Below the pieces are notes generated by a model. That model did not search any database. It was not told the DNA's origin and was given only the letters and a program-made list of their open reading frames with translations. From Brumimicrobium glaciale (GTDB lineage Bacteria; Bacteroidota; Bacteroidia; Flavobacteriales_D; Crocinitomicaceae): DNA of 64,000 nucleotides. Of the stretch, positions 7,798-19,000 are shown piece after piece; the stretch's first letter is position 1; each line of letters begins with the position of its first letter. A program made the position numbers and the translations under genes. The stretch is taken from the NCBI RefSeq assembly GCF_004152935.1, contig NZ_SETE01000005.1, positions 1 through 64,000 on the forward strand. Direction: 5' to 3'.

Positions 7798-10700
7798 ATG
7801 AAAACGACTTCCCTATTTTTGATCTTCATCCTTATTATTTCAATAGGCCATTCTTATGGACAGAAAAATAAAGCGAATGAAGAACGTGAAAAATTCATAT
7901 CAGATTATTCACGAACTATGGAAGCCGGCCGTTCAAAGGAAATAAAAGATTTCATCGATGATGAATTAAGTCCAATGTTATTGGAAGGGAATTTCTTTCC
8001 AGAAGAACGTTTTCAACAATTAAAAAGTACTGTTAAAATAATCAATGAAAAACAAATAGCTTCTTTCCCTCACCTTCATAATTATGTAATTTCAGTTTAT
8101 TCACTCGTGAAAAGAGGTAAAACAGGCGTGCAATTTGATAATTGGCACATAATATTGGATGAATTTTTAGAAAATAGAAATACCAGAAGGCTTGAGGAAT
8201 TTTTAGGAATATCAAGTAACTTTTTATACAAAAGTATTATCGCAGAAGATCCTAATTATATCTGGTTCATGTCAGGAAATGAATTTGAATTCATCAATGA
8301 TAAAACACCTCAATTAAAAGTTGAGAATACAACCATAGTTTGTAAAACCATTAATCGCAGTTCACAAAAAAAGGACATTCCTTATACCGATTCAGTAAAA
8401 ATCGAGAATACAAGTGGAATAGCTGATTTATCGAGTGATAAATGGGAAGGAAAAGGCGGTCAATTTACGTGGGAAAAAGCACTATTACCAAAAGATGAAA
8501 CAGTAGCTACCTTATTTGATTATTCGATATCATTTCGCTCTACAAACTTCACAGTAGATAGTGTTTCCTTAAAAACACCTTATATTGGAAGACCTGTAAT
8601 GGGAAGAATTATTGATCGAGCTGTGAAAGGAAATTACAGAGAAGATAGAGATTTATCTTATCCACAATTCAGCTCGTATGAAGCCAACTTTGAAATCAAA
8701 AACATTATTGAAGATGTTGATTACAATGGTGGTTTTTCATTGAATGGAGAACAATTTGTAGGTGGTGGAAATAAAGAAAGACAAGCAGAATTAATCTATT
8801 ATAGAAACAGTAAACCGTTTATCATTACGCAGTCTGACCAAGTAAGGTTAAAAAAGAATAGCGTAAAAACAGACATGGCCAATATGGTAATGTATATTGG
8901 ATTAAACGATTCGATAACACATACAGGACTTGATATCACTTTCAATAGAGAAACGCAGTCTTTAAAAATGGTGAGAGGAAGTGCCGCTATATCTCAAGCG
9001 CCTTTCATTAACTCTTTTCATAAAATGGATATTTATGTAGATGAGATAATTTGGAATAAAAACTCAACTGAACTCATTTTAGGATATGACAGAAACACTT
9101 CAGAGCAACAAAGAAATGCTCGATTTGAATCATTTAGCTATTACGACGAAAGGTTATACCAGGAGCTTCAAGGGATAGAGTCGATTCATCCCTTGGTGGC
9201 AATTTACAATTATGCTTTCAAATATGATAAATTTGAAATGACAGAAGGAACTGCTGCAACCGCTTTAAACAGGACTATCGAACAAGCTAAACCAAAGTTA
9301 TTAGAACTTTCTGCGCTTGGTTTTATAAGTTATGATACAGATCGTGCAATTGTAAAGGTAAATCCTAAAACAGAGCATTTTGTAAAGTCAAAATCGAGAA
9401 AAAGCGATTATGATAACATTTCATTTACTTCTAACCTGTCTCCTATTCGAAGCGAACAAGGAAATGATGATCCAGCATATTTGGAAAGAGTACTCAAAAG
9501 AAATCAGGAGAGAGCCCAAATTTCTGAATACGGAAAAATGGATTTATCATCCTTGGACATGAATATTCAAGCAGTTGACTACATTAAAATTGCTGAAATT
9601 AAAAGGACAACGATTTACCCTGATAGTAACAAAGTTGTCATTAAGAAGAATAGAAATATTGTTTTTTCAGGATGGATAAATAGTGGTAAATGGGAAGTTA
9701 AAATTGATAAAGGAGACTACGTTTATGACAAGAATAAATTCAATGTCTACGATTCAAAAGTCGCGTATTTTAATGCTAATCCCTTAAGAGACGAAGATGG
9801 CAAGAGAGCTATTCCATTACAATCTGTTTTAAATGGACTACAGGGAGAAATTATAGTAGATGATATCTCAAACAGATCTGGTTTGAACAAAGGATTTGAT
9901 GAATATCCAATTCTTGTTTCTAAAGAAAAGACCCGCGTTTATTATGACCAAAAGCAACTGCACCGTGGGGCGTATAACAAGGAACGCTTCTATTTTGAAG
10001 TAGATCCATTTACGTTAGACAGCTTACTTACATTTAATGAGCGGAATTTACGTTTCCCAGGAGAGTTAACTTCGGCGGGTATTTTTCCTAAGATGCGCGA
10101 TGAATTAAAAGTAATGTCGGATTATTCACTTGGTTTCTCTAAAGATGTTCCTTCGGAAGGATATGAGTTTTATGGAACTGAAGCTGTTTATGAAAATAAG
10201 ATTTTACTTTCAAACAATGGACTACAAGGAGGAGGAACAATCAATTTCATCAATTCTTCATCTACATCTAAGTCATTGTTCACATTCTTACCAGATTCAA
10301 CAATTGGAGTTGCCACATTTATTAATCGTCCGCAGGAAGCTGGTATAGAATATCCAGATGCGGATGGTCCAGATGCATTTATTACTTTCTTGCCTAGAGA
10401 GAAAAAATTGAAAGCACGATCAAACAAAGAAGATATTGCTTTCTTTAATGGAGAGGCAAAATTGAAAGGATCAACAGTTTTAAATGCGAGTGGAATGACA
10501 GGTCGAGGAGCACTTGAGTTATCTTCTGCAAGGCTAAGATCTAGAAATTTTGATTTCACCAGATGGACAGCTAATACTGATACAGCTTCTTTCCAGTTGA
10601 ATAATAAATATAAAAAAGAAGGCGATTTAACTGAGGATGCGTTGGCATTTAAAACAGACAACGTTAATGGAACTTTAGATTTTAAGGAAAGAAACGGTAT

Positions 10701-12402
10701 TTTCAGACCTAATAAAGGAGTATCTATTGTAGAATTCCCAGTAAATCAATACATCTGTAAAATTGACCAATTTACTTGGGAAATGGATCAAGATGAGATG
10801 ACGCTAGAAAAGAAAGAACAAAGCAATTTAGCTATCGAAAGTGGGATGGATTTAGATGGTCCTAATTTCTTTTCTACAAACCCTAAGCAAGATTCACTTC
10901 AATTTTTATCTCCAAAAGCGAAATTTAGTTTGAAAGAAAGGACTATATATGCTTATGATACTGAATTCTTAGAAATTGCGGATGCAAGGATTTTCCCTGA
11001 CAGTGCAGTTGTTGTCGTTCGAAAAAATGCAAAATTAGACAAGTTCACAAATGCTAAAATTGTGGCCAACTTTATCACGAAGTATCACTCAATGATAAAT
11101 GTTGAGGCTGAAATTACGGCAAGAAGAGCATATACAGCCATTGGTGATTACGAATATGGAAGAGAAGGCGTTGATAAACAATTAATTCACCTTACAGAAA
11201 TCAGACTTGACACTTCATTCCAAACTGTTGCAATTGGAGCAGTTAAGCAAGAAAATATTCTTGAATTAAGTGACCAATTTAACTTCTATGGTGATGTAAG
11301 ATTAAAAGCTTCTGATCCTTATTTAACTTTCAAAGGTGCAACAAAAGTGAATCATGAATGTAAGAACTTTGAGCGCAGTTGGATGGCCTTCGAAACCGCA
11401 ATTGATCCTGAGAAAATCCAAATTCCTGTAAATAAAAATATGGTCGATTTGGAAGGGAATAAAATTACTGTTGGAATACGTTGGAGAAACTCAATAGATT
11501 TAGAGGAAGTTAAATTGTACCCAACTTTCTTAAGTCAGGTATTGGGAGAAGAGGATCCAGAAGTGTTTTCAGCAAGTGGATTACTACAGTACAATGAATC
11601 AACTAAAGAATTTCAAATTTCAAATAAAGAAAAACTTGTCAATAGAAATGAGAAAGGTAATTACATCTCATTGCATACTGAAACATGTTCACTTAACGGA
11701 GATGGGAAAATTGATTTAGGAATGGACTTCGGTGCGCTTGAAGTCACATCAATAGGATCTGTAATTTATAATGAAGAAACAGAGCAAACTGATCTTGATT
11801 TAACGATGGCCATAAGAGCACCTCTTGATCAAAAAGCTTTTAAAGATATTGGTTCAAAAATAATTGAAGTACCTGGATTAAAAGACACCGATTTCAATAC
11901 TTCAACATTAGAGCAAGCACTTGTTGAATGGGTGGATTTAAAAACTGCGGATAAAATCAAATCAGATTTCACGCTAAAAAAAGAATTTAAAAATGTTCCT
12001 AAAGTGATGGAAGATGCAATTGTAGTCACTGGCATTAAGTTTACTTCTTATGCTAAACCGGGAGATAATCAAAAGGGATTAATTACCACAACCACGCAAT
12101 CTGCCATTGTGAATATATTTAATCAACCTGTAATGAAATATGTTTCAACAAAGGTTTTTGCAGAACAAAGATCAAATTTGGGAGATCGATTAGGGATTTT
12201 CTTTGATGTTCCGGGAGGATCTTCATACTTCATCGATTATGATTATAGAAAAGATGGAGTAATGAATATCTTATCAGACGATAAAGACTTTAATGCAGAG
12301 ATATCTGAATTAAAAGCAGACAAGAAAAAGTCAAGAAAGTTTATCTATGACATAACCCAAAACTCTGCTTATAAGAGTCAATTCTTGAGGGTGTTTAATT
12401 AA
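7798..12402 (+). CDS. Large exported protein of unknown function (1534 residues)
   Basis: I do not recognise the family. Residues 1-21 are a signal peptide ending SIGHSYGQ. The rest is hydrophilic, with no further membrane helix, no lipobox and no T9SS sorting domain at the C terminus. The middle and last thirds are rich in beta-prone segments of similar style (for example ISFTSNLSPIR, ALELSSARLRSRNFDF, VTSIGSVIYNEET). A repetitive beta architecture is therefore possible, but I could not align clean repeats. It lies 2 nt after prmA and 9 nt before plsY. The context suggests a cell-envelope protein, periplasmic or on the inner face of the outer membrane. Confidence in the coding call is high and in any function is nil. 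Confidence 0.88.
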   Translation: MKTTSLFLIFILIISIGHSYGQKNKANEEREKFISDYSRTMEAGRSKEIKDFIDDELSPMLLEGNFFPEERFQQLKSTVKIINEKQIASFPHLHNYVISVYSLVKRGKTGVQFDNWHIILDEFLENRNTRRLEEFLGISSNFLYKSIIAEDPNYIWFMSGNEFEFINDKTPQLKVENTTIVCKTINRSSQKKDIPYTDSVKIENTSGIADLSSDKWEGKGGQFTWEKALLPKDETVATLFDYSISFRSTNFTVDSVSLKTPYIGRPVMGRIIDRAVKGNYREDRDLSYPQFSSYEANFEIKNIIEDVDYNGGFSLNGEQFVGGGNKERQAELIYYRNSKPFIITQSDQVRLKKNSVKTDMANMVMYIGLNDSITHTGLDITFNRETQSLKMVRGSAAISQAPFINSFHKMDIYVDEIIWNKNSTELILGYDRNTSEQQRNARFESFSYYDERLYQELQGIESIHPLVAIYNYAFKYDKFEMTEGTAATALNRTIEQAKPKLLELSALGFISYDTDRAIVKVNPKTEHFVKSKSRKSDYDNISFTSNLSPIRSEQGNDDPAYLERVLKRNQERAQISEYGKMDLSSLDMNIQAVDYIKIAEIKRTTIYPDSNKVVIKKNRNIVFSGWINSGKWEVKIDKGDYVYDKNKFNVYDSKVAYFNANPLRDEDGKRAIPLQSVLNGLQGEIIVDDISNRSGLNKGFDEYPILVSKEKTRVYYDQKQLHRGAYNKERFYFEVDPFTLDSLLTFNERNLRFPGELTSAGIFPKMRDELKVMSDYSLGFSKDVPSEGYEFYGTEAVYENKILLSNNGLQGGGTINFINSSSTSKSLFTFLPDSTIGVATFINRPQEAGIEYPDADGPDAFITFLPREKKLKARSNKEDIAFFNGEAKLKGSTVLNASGMTGRGALELSSARLRSRNFDFTRWTANTDTASFQLNNKYKKEGDLTEDALAFKTDNVNGTLDFKERNGIFRPNKGVSIVEFPVNQYICKIDQFTWEMDQDEMTLEKKEQSNLAIESGMDLDGPNFFSTNPKQDSLQFLSPKAKFSLKERTIYAYDTEFLEIADARIFPDSAVVVVRKNAKLDKFTNAKIVANFITKYHSMINVEAEITARRAYTAIGDYEYGREGVDKQLIHLTEIRLDTSFQTVAIGAVKQENILELSDQFNFYGDVRLKASDPYLTFKGATKVNHECKNFERSWMAFETAIDPEKIQIPVNKNMVDLEGNKITVGIRWRNSIDLEEVKLYPTFLSQVLGEEDPEVFSASGLLQYNESTKEFQISNKEKLVNRNEKGNYISLHTETCSLNGDGKIDLGMDFGALEVTSIGSVIYNEETEQTDLDLTMAIRAPLDQKAFKDIGSKIIEVPGLKDTDFNTSTLEQALVEWVDLKTADKIKSDFTLKKEFKNVPKVMEDAIVVTGIKFTSYAKPGDNQKGLITTTTQSAIVNIFNQPVMKYVSTKVFAEQRSNLGDRLGIFFDVPGGSSYFIDYDYRKDGVMNILSDDKDFNAEISELKADKKKSRKFIYDITQNSAYKSQFLRVFN

Positions 12403-12411
12403 AAATTAAAA

Positions 12412-13032
12412 ATGGATTTTATATTATTTGGATTAATTGCCTATTTATTAGGATCTATTCCTACCGCTGTTTGGGTTGGAAAGATGCGCTTTAATTTAGA
12501 CATAAGGGAACATGGAAGTAAAAATGCAGGAGCAACTAATACATTTAGGGTACTCGGCAAGAATGCAGGGATTTTTGTTTTAACTGTTGATGTCTTGAAA
12601 GGTGTTTTAGCTGTTGTCATTCCGTTTTTGGTAAATGATTTTCTTTGGAACAATGATCACTTAATTCACCTAAAAATCGTTTCAGGAATATTGGTTGTCA
12701 TAGGCCATATATTCCCACTTTTCGCTGGTTTTAAAGGAGGAAAAGGTGTAGCGACATCTTTGGGAGTTATTTTAGGAGTGCATCCACAAGCAGCATTAAT
12801 TTGTATTGTGTTATTTCTTATTGTATTTATCGCATTCAATTATGTTTCTTTAGGAGCCATCATTTCTTCAGCTGCTTTTCCTTTACTTGTTGTATTTGTA
12901 TTTAAAAATGAAAACACCTCGCTTACTATTTTCAGTGTAGTACTTTCCTCTGCGGTAATCATATTGCACCATCAGAATATAAAAAGACTTATTGCAGGAA
13001 ATGAGAATAAGATGAACCTTTTTAAAAAATAG
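12412..13032 (+). CDS. plsY: Glycerol-3-phosphate acyltransferase PlsY
   Basis: PlsY transfers an acyl group from acyl-phosphate to glycerol-3-phosphate, the first step of membrane phospholipid synthesis. It is an inner-membrane protein of 206 residues with about five hydrophobic helices. The three conserved loops are present: GSIPTAVWVGK, EHGSKNAGATNTFR and GFKGGKGVATS. The reading frame starts 9 nt after the 1534-residue gene, probably in the same transcript. The C terminus carries a HHQNIKRL basic tail typical of the family. Confidence 0.96.
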   Translation: MDFILFGLIAYLLGSIPTAVWVGKMRFNLDIREHGSKNAGATNTFRVLGKNAGIFVLTVDVLKGVLAVVIPFLVNDFLWNNDHLIHLKIVSGILVVIGHIFPLFAGFKGGKGVATSLGVILGVHPQAALICIVLFLIVFIAFNYVSLGAIISSAAFPLLVVFVFKNENTSLTIFSVVLSSAVIILHHQNIKRLIAGNENKMNLFKK

Positions 13033-13082
13033 TCGTATACTTTTTTTGGTACCTATCTTTTGAATATAAATTGTTACTACAA

Positions 13083-16000
13083 ATGGGATTAAAATACTAT
13101 ACAATACTAATTGCATTGTTCTTCGGAACACACATTATAAATGCACAAGAGTCTAAAGAGGACATTGATAAACAAGCTCAATCATTTTTTAAAAAAGGAG
13201 AATTTGTTGAAGCGACGCCATTATTCCTTAGACTTCTTTCCCTAGAACCTAGAAACCCAAATTACAATTATAAATACGGTACTTGTTTACTCTATAATGC
13301 CGACAAAAACAAAGAAGCATTTAAGTATTTGAATTACTCCATTCAAAAAGATAGCGAAGTTGAGCCAGAGGCATATTATTATCTTGGTAAGGCTTACCAT
13401 CTTTCCTACAGATTTGATAAAGCAATTAAAAACTATGAGATCTACAAGCAAAAAGCTGGAGTTAAAGCTTTAGAAAATTTGCAGGTTAGCCGTCAAATTG
13501 AAATGTGTAGAAATGGAAAATCACAATTCTCTGATTTCACGGAAACTATTGTTCTTGAAAAAACCCAAATTGATTTAAAGAGTTTCTTTAGAATTTATGA
13601 TTTAAAAGATATTGGTGGAAACCTTATTGTTGCAGAAGAATTTCAAAGTAAACAAGATAAAAAAAATAACCACACCCCTTTAATTCACTTCCCTATCAAC
13701 TCTGACTATATCTACTACTCTAGCTATGGCCAAGATTCTAACAATAAAGACATCTATTTTAGATACCGAAAAGCAGATGGTGATTGGTCAAAAGAAAGCC
13801 CTGTTCTTGGAGATGTAAATACAAAGTATAACGAAGATTATCCTTACATGCATCCCAATGGAAAATATTTGTATTTTTCTTCTGAAGGACATAAAAGCAT
13901 GGGAGGTTATGATGTTTTCCGAAGTGTTTATGATCCTTCAACAAATACATTTGGAATTCCAGAGAACATGAATATTTCTGTCTCATCGCCAGACAACGAC
14001 TTCTTATATATTGTTGATTCACTAGACAAATACGCTTATTTTGCATCACAAAGAGAAAGTGAAACGAAGAACGTTCATGTTTATAAGGTGCGCTTGGAAC
14101 GTATGCCAATGCAAACGATTCTTCTAAAAGGTGATTATTTATCGAGTATAAATCCGACACTGAAAAACATCTCAATAAAAGTAAACGATTTAGCAGGAAA
14201 CTTGATTGGGAATTTTAAATCAGATAACAAAGGAGAGTACAATATTAAATTACCAAAGAATGGTAAGTATGAATTTATTGTAAAATTAGATAGGGATGAA
14301 AAGGAATACAGAGAAATTATTGAAGTTCCAAAATCTAAATCCTTTAGACCCTTAAAACAGAAAATAGCACAGATTGACAAAGAAGGTCAGCATATAATCG
14401 TCTTTAATAATCTGTTTAATGAGAAAGTTGAAAATTATGATGAAATCTTAGCCGAAGCAATTGAAGCTAAAGCAAAGATGGAAATTAACAAGAATTTATT
14501 TAATCTAGATTCTCTTGATCGCATTAAAGATGAACAAAGGAAATTTGATAAAATAGGACTTGCAGAGTATACAAATGTTGAAATTCAAGACTTAATTAAA
14601 ACGAAGTTCAAAGACCTTTACACAAGACAGACAAGCACGGATTCTTTGTTGCAAAAATCAAAGTACATTGTTCAAACAGGAAATCAATCGATAAAAAGGG
14701 CTTTAAAATCTGCCGACTCATTAGTGAGCCTGAGTAAAGAAAATCCTAATGATCCTGAAGTTGATAAATGGAATAGAATTTCAGAACAGCAACTTGAAAA
14801 ATCTAAGAAGCTTCAAACGGAATTACTCAATGCACAGATTATTTTATCCTTTTTAGAGAAGGATTATGTTGAAAAAGAAGCGCTTTTATCGCAATCGAAA
14901 AGCTTAAATGACGGCATTAAGAATATTAATACCAGCAATACAAAAGAATTAATAGATGTACTTTCGAAATATCCAACTTTCGTTAGTGAAGAGTTATTGG
15001 TGAGAACAAAAACCAATGCTTATTTTGAATACTTGGGTGTTATCAACGATCAACTTAGATTAAGAGATAATTTAATCGTGCGTAAAGATTCATTGAAAAG
15101 AGAAGAACAGTCAACTAAAGTTGTACTCGAAAAACTGAGACGAGATTACGAAGCTGCCTCAAGCAGAGCACGTGAAGATATTAGCTTTGAATTAAGTAAG
15201 GCTGAAATTAAGCTAGAAGGATTAGTTAATGAAATTAAATACACTGATGAAGTAATAGCAGAAAAAAGTAAGGTAGCAGATCAGAAGGAAGTTTTAGCGC
15301 AAATAAGCAGAAGTCCTATTAAAGAAAATATGATTTCTCAGCATGACTTGGCAGAAGAATTTGAAAATCTTAAAAAAGAGTTAGCAGAAATAGAAACTAA
15401 GGCGAACGCTATTCCTAAAAATGAGGAGTTAGCAGAAAATTCTACACAAAACAATGAAACAGTTGAAACAGAAGTAGCACCAGAGGAACAACAAGAAGAA
15501 GTTGAAGCTATTGAAGAGGAAACATTAACTGAACAGCAAACGGAAATTAACCCTGAAGAAATTGCTGCAACTAATGAATCAAACGAAGAAGCAACTGAAA
15601 TAGAAAACACTGAAGAATCGAATATTGTTGAAGAAAAAGAAACACTAATTATTCCAACTTTATTTATGTTAGATCCTGAGTACGCAAATGACATTGCTCA
15701 AATAGAATCTGGTATTGAAGAGGGAACAATTGAAAAAAGTGATCTTCTTAATAGAAAAACGAAAGCAGTAACGAAAATTCAAGACGCAAAAGTTACGGTA
15801 GCAGAACAAATAGCTAAAAACCCTAACGATCAATCTTTACAGAAAACATCTTTAAGTCTTAATAAATTAGAGGGTAAGTTATTCAATGAGATTACACTGT
15901 TAACAGCTGAAATTGATGCAGACAATGGCTTAGTTGCAGAAAATCAAGAGACAGAAGAAACTCCAGAAGTAAACGAAGAATTAGCAAATGAAATTGCTTC

Positions 16001-19000
16001 TACTGAAACAGAAAATCTTGCAGAACAGGAAGAACTCGTTAACAATGAAAGTACTTCTAACGTTTCTAATGAAGAAGAAAATACAATAGAAGAAGCAGCT
16101 CTAATCATCTCCACTCCTACTTTAGCAGAAATTGATACTGATTACTCATCAGACATTGCACAATTAGAATTGGCTTTAGAGACTGGTACTCGTAATAAAG
16201 AAGATCTTATTTCACGTAAAAACCAAGCTATTATTAAAGTAAAAGATGCGAAGGTTGAAGCCAATGAAAAGCGAGAAAGTCAACCAGATAATATTGCTTT
16301 GAACACAGTTGTTGAGGAACTAAACAGTATCGAAAATACTTTAATCAGTGAGATTGCGGCGTTAGAAAATGAGATTACTGCTGAAAATGAAATGTTGGCT
16401 GAAGCTTTAGAAAATGAAGCGAATGAAGAAACCAATGAAAGTAATATCGCTGAATCTGCATCAGAAGTAAGTGAAAACGAGTTGCCAGAAACAGAATTCA
16501 CTGCAGAAAATGAAAACGCGTCGGGTGAACAAGAATTGACTTCTTCGGCCCAACTATTTGTAGAAATTGATCCAGATTTCACGAATGACATTGCACAAAT
16601 TGAACTAGAAATAAATGAGGGTTCTTTAACTAAAAGTGAACTGATCAAACGTAATTATCAAGCTGTATTAAAAGTACATGATATCAAAGAGAAAACGATT
16701 GTTTTGATAACCGAAAATCCAGAAGATAAAGTTCTAGTAGATAAACTTGATGATTTAGATCTTTTGGAAAACCAGATTTATAGCGACATTGAATCTATAG
16801 AATATGAGATAGCTGAGAAAAATGAATTGATGGCTCAAGCTTCAAGTCAGGAAACTGAAACTAATCCAGCGGCTTTTCAAGAAGAATCAAATACTGACTT
16901 AGCTGCCAACTCCGAGGAAAGCAACACTGAGAATTCTGAAACAGATTTAGCCAATAATGAAACAACTGATAACTTAGAAAATGAAGTTGCTGTTGTAAAT
17001 GAATTGAATGCTGGAACTCAAAACGAGGAATCAGCAGAAACTAATCCAGCAACTTTTCAAGAAGAATCAAACAATGAGTTAGCAGAGAACCCCGAAGAAA
17101 ACAATACGGAGAATTCTGAAACAGATCTAGCCAATATTGAAACAACTGAAAACTTAGAAAATGAAGTTGCTGATGTAAATGAAATGAATGCTGAAACTCA
17201 AAACGAGGAATCAGCAGAAACTAATCCAGCGGCTTCTCAAGAGGAAATAAACAATGAATTAGCTGAAAATTCAGTAGAAAGCAATTCGGAGAATTCTGAG
17301 ACAGGATTAGCTAAAAATGAAACAAACGAAAACTTAGAAAATGAAGTTGCTGTTGTAAATGAACTGAATACTGGAACTCAAAGCGAGGAATCAGCAGAGA
17401 CTAACCCAGCGGCTTCTCAAGAGGAAATAAACACTGACTTAGCGGAGAATTCAGTAGAAAGCAATTCGGAGAATTCTGAGACAGGATTAGCTGAAAATGA
17501 AACAACAGATAACTTAGAAAATGAAGTTGCTGTTGCAAATGAACTGAATGCTGAAACTCAAAATGAGGAATCAGCAATAACTAATCCAGCCGCTTCTCAA
17601 GAAGAAAGAAACAATGAATTAGCTGAAAATTCAGTAGAAAACAATACGGAGAATTCTGAAACAGGATTAGCTGAAAATGAAACAACCGAAAACTTAGAAA
17701 ATGAAGTTGCTGTTGTAAATGAACTAAATGTTGAAACTCAAAATGAGGAATCAGCAGAAACTAATCCAGCGGCTTCTCAAGAGGAAATAAACACTGACTT
17801 AGCTGAAAATTCAGTAGAAAACAATACGGAGAATGCTGAAACAGGATTAGCTGAAAATGAAACAACCGAAAACTTAGAAAATGAAGTTGCTGTTGCAAAT
17901 GAACTAAATGTTGAAACTCAAAATGAGGGATCAACAATTGAGGAAAACGTATCAATTGCTAACCCAGCTGAAATGTTAATGGAAATAGATCCTGACTATC
18001 TTAATGACATTGCTGAAATAGAACAAGGAATAAAAGAAGGAACACAAACGAATAAAGAACTAATTAAACGTAAATACAAAGTTCTTATCTCGGTTGGAGA
18101 TGTTAAAACAGAAACTATAAAAGAAGAGGAGCAAAACTCAACTCCGATTTTAAAGCAAAAAGTTGCAACGATTACGCAGATAGAAAATCAGATTGTAAAT
18201 GAAATTGATGAATTGGAAAGAGTTGAATTGGTAGCATCAAGTGAAAACAAAACCAATACGAGTGTTGATGCAATTCAATTGATAACTTCTATTTCTAAAG
18301 CAGCAATTCCAAATCAAATACAAAACTCACTTGGCAACAACGAACAAGAACGTCTTAATGACTTATTCAATGAAAAAGATCAATTAGAACAAGAAATTAG
18401 AGCTAATCCAGAATTAGCTGAGGATAAAAAAGTTCGAAAGAAACTGGAAAGAATTGACAATACTATAGCAACAGAGTTAAACATAGCATTACAAAATTCA
18501 TTAGTAACAACTTATCCAAAACTGGTTAAAAGGTCTGATAAATTAATGCAAGATGCGCCTGAGGAAGTAACTTCTTTGAGTACGCAACAAAGCATTGTAA
18601 AAATTGAACAGTTACTCCAAAAATCAAGTGAAAAGAAAAATGCAGTTGAAATATATTCACTTTTCCAAGAAGCCTATAATGAGCAAGAAAGAGCGCTTCA
18701 AGTGATTGAGGACAACAAAACTCAAAAACAAATTAATAGTTATATCAACGATTTGGTTAAAGCGCAAAACCTTGAAAATATAGAGACTGAAACTGTTGCT
18801 CTTACTGACAGTGAAATCATGAAGGAGCAAAATCAGATCAACCTTAAATTGGTTAATTTGAATGAGCAAATCAATGAATTAAACGCAATGATTCCTAATG
18901 CTAAGAAACAGGATGTCATATCAATTGAATACAATATAAATCAATTGAACCAAATTAAAATGGGACTTGAAAACAAGTACTATTCTAATTCAAAAGTCTT

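Noticed and set aside
15338-15694. Ser-rich minus-strand open frames opposite the giant gene (also 16280-16648)
   Set aside because: They are shadows of Glu-rich codons (GAA read as TTC, TCT and so on) on the opposite strand.
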